64,000 bases of DNA, taken from the NCBI RefSeq assembly GCF_030122805.1, contig NZ_CP126080.1, positions 3,477,001 to 3,541,000 of the forward strand. The letters are read 5' to 3'. Position 1 is the stretch's first letter, and the number at the start of each line of letters is the position of its first letter. This DNA is from Mesobacillus sp. AQ2 (GTDB lineage: Bacteria > Bacillota > Bacilli > Bacillales > Cytobacillaceae). The notes below the pieces were generated by a model that did not search any database, was not told the DNA's origin, and saw only the letters and a program-made list of their open reading frames with translations. Positions 60,582 through 64,000 of this stretch are shown in pieces. A program made the translations under genes and the position numbers.

Positions 60582-61034
60582 ATGAGCGAAATAACAACTT
60601 CAGAGCCAAAAACCGAAAGCGAGCCACTCGCTGTCAGCGCTTTCGGATATGAATTGATCAGGGAAGAATTATTGAACGAACTGCTTGGCAAAGATACTCC
60701 AGAAATCCTTTACTGGGCCGGTAAACGCCTCGCCCGCAAACATCTTTTGTCCAACTTGGAGGAGACCATCCAGTTTTTCCAGGACGCCGGCTGGGGCCGT
60801 CTCACCATCAAAGAAGAATCCAGAAGAGAAATACTGCTGGAACTCAGCAGTGAACTGATTTCCTCCCGACTGAAAAAAAACCCAAATACCAAATTCCAGC
60901 TGGAAGCCGGTTTCATCGCCCAGCAAATGGAACACCAGAAAAAATTTACAGCAGAAGCATTCGAGCACCCCAATAAGAAAGCATCAAAAGTCCAGTTTAC
61001 AATCAAGTGGGATAAGACTGATATTATTGAGTAA
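60582..61034 (+). CDS. yslB: YslB, DUF2507 protein
   Basis: 150 residues from ATG 60582, preceded by GAGGGGAG (a longer frame to 60489 crosses the promoter). Sequence VSAFGYELIREELLNELLGKDTPEILYWAGKRLARKH is the hallmark of DUF2507/YslB, with a V4R-like/heme-NO-binding-like fold proposed for the family. Function unknown; it sits next to sdhCAB in Bacillus as here, divergently transcribed. Confidence 0.92.
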   Translation: MSEITTSEPKTESEPLAVSAFGYELIREELLNELLGKDTPEILYWAGKRLARKHLLSNLEETIQFFQDAGWGRLTIKEESRREILLELSSELISSRLKKNPNTKFQLEAGFIAQQMEHQKKFTAEAFEHPNKKASKVQFTIKWDKTDIIE

Positions 61035-61039
61035 ATATA

Positions 61040-61071
61040 AGAGGGCACAGTGAAACCGTTACTGTGCCCTT
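61040..61071 (+). terminator. yslB terminator
   Basis: GAGGGCACAG, 11-nt loop, CTGTGCCCTT directly after the yslB stop; the T-run is short. Confidence 0.75.
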
Positions 61072-61197
61072 CCGCTTTAATGTGACGATAAACTCTCTTC
61101 TGCCCTTTATCCGCACATAATCCGCTTAAATGTAACGATAAACTCTCATTCTGCCCTTTTATCCGCACATAATCGTCTCTAATGTGCCTATAAACTC
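61071..61197. repeat. Three-copy 50-52-bp tandem repeat between yslB and lysC
   Basis: Units at 61071-61120 (50 bp), 61121-61172 (52 bp) and a partial unit at 61173-61197. Each contains AATGT(G/A)ACGATAAACTCT, then TTCTGCCCTTTATCCGCACATAA. Unrelated in sequence to the lonB-clpX array but close in unit length. Confidence 0.9.
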
Positions 61198-61236
61198 TTG
61201 AGGGACACTTTTACGATCACACAGCAGCATATATAA

Positions 61237-61269
61237 AAGCTTTCCTGGAGGGCACCCAGGAAAGCTTTA
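61237..61269 (-). terminator. lysC terminator
   Basis: Minus strand AAAGCTTTCCTGG...CCAGGAAAGCTTT, 13-bp stem, followed by TATATATG; 11 bp after the lysC stop. Confidence 0.85.
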
Positions 61270-61280
61270 AGCATGATTTA

Positions 61281-62513
61281 TTAGTTCGTCTTAACTGCTC
61301 CTGAATAAAGCTCGAATGCCTCATGGAGTGATTCGACGGCATGGACCATTTGTTTTTCGTTTACGACTGTGGAAACTTTGATTTCGGATGTGCTTACCAT
61401 TTTGACCTGGATGCCGTTTCCTTCGAGGACTTCGAACATTTTCGCGGCAACTCCGGGATTTGATACCATGCCTGATCCGACGATCGATACCTTTGCCAGG
61501 CCTGTTTCTGATTCGACGGATTGATAATTCAATGATTCTTTATTCCGTTCCAGAACGTCCAGTGTTTCTGGCAGATCATTGCTCTTGATGGAGAATGAAA
61601 TATTGGCCGTGCCTGCTTCTGTGCGGCTCTGGACGATGATATCCACATTGATATGATTTTGGGCAAGTGTTGTGAAGATCGTAGAAAGCCCTTTTAAAGA
61701 AGTGCTTACTCCCAGTACTGATACTCTCGTAATCTGGTCTTCAAATGCTACTCCACGTACAACTAGATTTTGTTCCATTTCATTCTCCTCCTCGATCATT
61801 GTGCCTCTTTCTTTTTCCATACTGGATCTTACTTCAAGCGGCAGTCCGTAATTCTTGGCGAATTCGACCGCACGCGGGTGGAGCACACCTGCTCCCAGGT
61901 TCGCCAGCTCAAGCATCTCGTCATATGAGACGCTCAGTAACTTCCTTGCGCTTTTCACAAATCTTGGATCGGTCGTGAACACGCCCGTTACATCTGTATA
62001 AATATCGCATTTGTCAGCCTTTAATGCGGCTGCAAGCGCGACGGCTGTTGTATCTGATCCGCCCCTTCCAAGTGTGGTGATTTCCCCGTCCTCTGTTACA
62101 CCCTGGAATCCGGCGACAATGACCACCTTTCCTGACTCCAGCTCTTTGGAAATCCTTTCTGTATCAATATCGATGATCCGGGCGTTTCCATGGATGCCTT
62201 CGGTCTTGATTCCAGCCTGCCAGCCAGTAAAAGAAACGGCCTCTATTCCGCTCTGTGCAAGAGCCATTGAGTAAAGCGCGATGGTGATTTGCTCTCCCGT
62301 CGTCAAAAGCATATCCATTTCCCTTTTGGATGGCGCCCTTGAAATATCGTTCGCCATATCGACTAGGTGGTCGGTCGTCTTGCCCATTGCTGATACGACT
62401 ACAACAACATTATTGCCGTTCCTCAATTCTTCTGCTGTCCTTGAGGCAGCATTCCTGATCTTTTCAACACTGCCAACCGATGTTCCGCCGAATTTCTGTA
62501 CAATCAATCCCAT
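61281..62513 (-). CDS. lysC: Aspartokinase II (lysine-sensitive)
   Basis: 410 residues. Kinase domain: KFGGTSVGSVEKI at the start, VVVSAMGKTTDHLVD, LGRGGSDTTAVALAAALKADKCDIYTDVTGV; two ACT domains from about 260 on. It phosphorylates aspartate, the first step to Lys, Met, Thr and diaminopimelate. B. subtilis LysC makes an alpha and an in-frame internally started beta subunit; Met residues near about 245 (MEQNLVVRGVAF) may serve this here. Expression is under the lysine riboswitch. Confidence 0.96.
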   Translation of the reverse strand: MGLIVQKFGGTSVGSVEKIRNAASRTAEELRNGNNVVVVVSAMGKTTDHLVDMANDISRAPSKREMDMLLTTGEQITIALYSMALAQSGIEAVSFTGWQAGIKTEGIHGNARIIDIDTERISKELESGKVVIVAGFQGVTEDGEITTLGRGGSDTTAVALAAALKADKCDIYTDVTGVFTTDPRFVKSARKLLSVSYDEMLELANLGAGVLHPRAVEFAKNYGLPLEVRSSMEKERGTMIEEENEMEQNLVVRGVAFEDQITRVSVLGVSTSLKGLSTIFTTLAQNHINVDIIVQSRTEAGTANISFSIKSNDLPETLDVLERNKESLNYQSVESETGLAKVSIVGSGMVSNPGVAAKMFEVLEGNGIQVKMVSTSEIKVSTVVNEKQMVHAVESLHEAFELYSGAVKTN

Positions 62514-62612
62514 TTGTTTCCCCTGCCTCTTTTTCAGTATTTTGCCTCTGTAAGAGCTTCATGGCTTATCTGCATATGTATTTTCCCCGAGCCTTTTAAA
62601 AAAAGAGCCGTA

Positions 62613-62651
62613 AAAACAGAAAAAGCAATGGAAGTGGCTCCCATTGCTTAA
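62613..62651 (-). terminator. Lysine riboswitch expression-platform terminator
   Basis: Minus strand AAGCAATGG, GAGCCACTT loop, CCATTGCTT then TTTCTGTTTTT, between the aptamer and lysC. Confidence 0.93.
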
Positions 62652-62673
62652 TAAACGTGTATATACGCTGCAA

Positions 62674-62852
62674 CATGAGATAGCACTCCAAGATGGCAAT
62701 CTTGACAATCCAGCGTTTATTCAACGAAGGACCAGCGAGAAAATGGATAGGCATCTCCCCACTTCGGCAAGCATCCCCTTTCAAAGCCCTTCCCAGAATC
62801 CTATAATTCTCCGGCCTTTTACTCTTGAAGCTTGCACCTCTATCTTCACTTT
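62674..62852 (-). promoter_or_regulatory. Lysine riboswitch (L-box) of lysC
   Basis: The minus strand has the conserved five-way junction: P1 left GATAGAGGTGC, CTTCAAGAGTA, the AAGG/GGAGAA region, GGAAGGGCTTTGAAAGG, GCCGAAG, GCTGGTC..TTGAATAAACG, GGCTGTCAAG-like GGATTGTCAAGA and P1 right GCTATCTC. These match the known Bacillus lysC leader closely. Lysine binding favours the downstream terminator, turning lysC off. A promoter -10 TATAAT lies at 62889-62894 (extended by TGC), with a weak -35. Confidence 0.95.
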
Positions 62853-62888
62853 AATACTCTAAAGTGATAGCAATATGAAATTTCCATC

Positions 62889-62894
62889 ATTATA
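62889..62894 (-). promoter_or_regulatory. lysC promoter -10 element
   Basis: TGCTATAAT on the minus strand, an extended -10 that would start transcription at about 62882, 30 nt before the aptamer P1. The -35 region is not consensus. Confidence 0.5.
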
Positions 62895-62919
62895 GCATAC
62901 AAAAAAATAGATTGCTACA

Positions 62920-64000
62920 TTAATCCTGTAATTTCTGATATAGTTCCTGAGCAACATTCGCCGGCAGCCCGGCTGCACTCAATTCCTCAACAGAGGCTTC
63001 TCGCATTTTTTTGACTGAACCGAAATGTTTCAGCAGCGCTTTCTTCCGCTTTTCGCCAATGCCTCCGATATCATCGAGGATCGATTGGAAAGCGCTTTTT
63101 CCTCTCAGCTGCCGGTGGAAGGTGATGGCAAAGCGGTGCACCTCATCCTGGATCCTTTGCAGCAGGTAAAACTCCTGGCTGTTCCGCGGCAATTCAATCA
63201 CCTGCAATGGATTGCCATATAGCAGCTGGGAAGTCCTGTGCTTATCATCCTTGGCCAGGCCGGCAATCGGAATATCAAGACCTAATTCATTCTCCAGGAC
63301 ATCCCGGGCGGACTCGATATGCCCTTTTCCGCCATCGATGATGATCAAATCCGGCAGCGGCAAACCCTCTCTCAACACCCGGGTATACCGGCGGCGGACG
63401 ACTTCCCTCATCGACTCGTAGTCATCTGGCCCCTTCACTGATTTGATTTTATATTTCCGGTACTCCCTTTTCTCCGGTTTCCCATCAATGAATACGATCA
63501 TCGCTGAAACCGGGTCAGTTCCCTGGATATTGGAGTTATCAAATGATTCGATCCGATGCGGTGTATAGATCCCCATTTGTTTTCCAAGGTTCTCAACTGC
63601 GTTGATGGTCCTTTCCTCATCGCGCTCGATCAGGGAGAACTTTTCCTGAAGGGCGATCCGGGCATTTTTTGAAGCCAAGTGGACAAGCTCTTTCTTCTTG
63701 CCGCGCTGAGGCTTAAGTACTTTTACACCAAGCAATCCCTCTGCCATTTCGAGATCGACGCTTTCGGGCACCAATATCTCTTTTGGCTTGAAATGCTCAT
63801 TTTTCGAATAAAATTGGCCAAGATATGTGAGAATATCTTCCTCAGGTTCATTATGGATCGGGAACATCGAAACTTCCCTTTCAATCAATTTCCCCTGGCG
63901 GATAAAAAATACCTGGACACACATCCAGCCTTTATCGACAGCATAGCCAAACACGTCCCGGTCGGTAAAGTCTGTCGTGGTCATCTTCTGCTTTTCCATC
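62920..64000 (-). CDS. uvrC: Excinuclease ABC subunit UvrC (C-terminal part, 5' end outside window)
   Basis: The last about 360 residues of a usual 590. The visible part spans the UvrB-binding/UVR-to-RNase H-like 5' nuclease domain ([39 protein letters not shown]..., [34 protein letters not shown]) and the C-terminal helix-hairpin-helix pair ([50 protein letters not shown]). It cuts 5' to lesions in nucleotide excision repair. Upstream of lysC, as in B. subtilis. Confidence 0.96.
   Translation of the reverse strand, partial: MEKQKMTTTDFTDRDVFGYAVDKGWMCVQVFFIRQGKLIEREVSMFPIHNEPEEDILTYLGQFYSKNEHFKPKEILVPESVDLEMAEGLLGVKVLKPQRGKKKELVHLASKNARIALQEKFSLIERDEERTINAVENLGKQMGIYTPHRIESFDNSNIQGTDPVSAMIVFIDGKPEKREYRKYKIKSVKGPDDYESMREVVRRRYTRVLREGLPLPDLIIIDGGKGHIESARDVLENELGLDIPIAGLAKDDKHRTSQLLYGNPLQVIELPRNSQEFYLLQRIQDEVHRFAITFHRQLRGKSAFQSILDDIGGIGEKRKKALLKHFGSVKKMREASVEELSAAGLPANVAQELYQKLQD

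Overview
The window is a chromosomal segment of an endospore-forming member of the Bacillaceae. It carries gerE, gerM, spoVID and a ysxE-type spore gene. The overall order (lysC, sdhCAB, gerE, racE, gerM, rph, ilv-leu, tig, clpX, lonB, lonA, ysxC, hemAXCDBL, spoVID, ysxE, valS, folC) follows the classic Bacillus subtilis arrangement read on the minus strand. Protein sequences and moderate base composition suggest a Mesobacillus/Cytobacillus/Neobacillus-like species, but the species cannot be fixed from the sequence alone. Nearly all long genes are on the minus strand. I see no rRNA, prophage, transposase, CRISPR array or origin.

Layout. (1) 1-8828 (minus): a type IV pilus operon running VanW/G5 surface protein, pilB, pilT, pilC, major pilin, pilD, pilM, pilN, pilO (cut by the window edge). 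9160-10996 (plus): a divergent operon of three minor prepilin-like proteins. 11026-12744: a membrane GAF-GGDEF diguanylate cyclase. The block lies next to folC, where B. subtilis has only comC. (2) 12827-20240: folC, valS with a T-box leader, a small membrane protein gene, ysxE and spoVID. (3) 20243-26513: the hemAXCDBL operon for uroporphyrinogen-pathway precursors. (4) 26772-37655: a LiaI/LiaF-like membrane protein, ysxC, lonA, lonB, a large 52-bp tandem repeat array, clpX, an interspersed repeat, tig and a TPR protein. (5) 37811-47358: ilvE, then a Leu T-box leader and ilvB-ilvH-ilvC-leuA-leuB-leuC-leuD for branched-chain amino acids. (6) 47686-53493: tRNA-Arg(UCU), ysnB, rdgB, rph, gerM, racE, ysmB, gerE and a ysmA thioesterase behind a FadR-like operator. 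(7) 53624-56707: a secreted YhcR-like nuclease and a class D sortase. (8) 56898-64000: sdhCAB, yslB, lysC behind a lysine riboswitch, and the 3' part of uvrC.

The housekeeping parts are ordinary. The unusual parts are: the pilus locus, whose PilB has an N-terminal MshEN-type c-di-GMP-binding motif and lies near a diguanylate cyclase gene; the 52-bp hairpin array between lonB and clpX, in strict register for about 890 bp; several smaller repeat families with helical-turn periodicity; and a sortase next to a nuclease that has no sorting signal. Where the evidence for a start codon was a ribosome binding site or a known homologue's N-terminus, that start was preferred over the longest reading frame.
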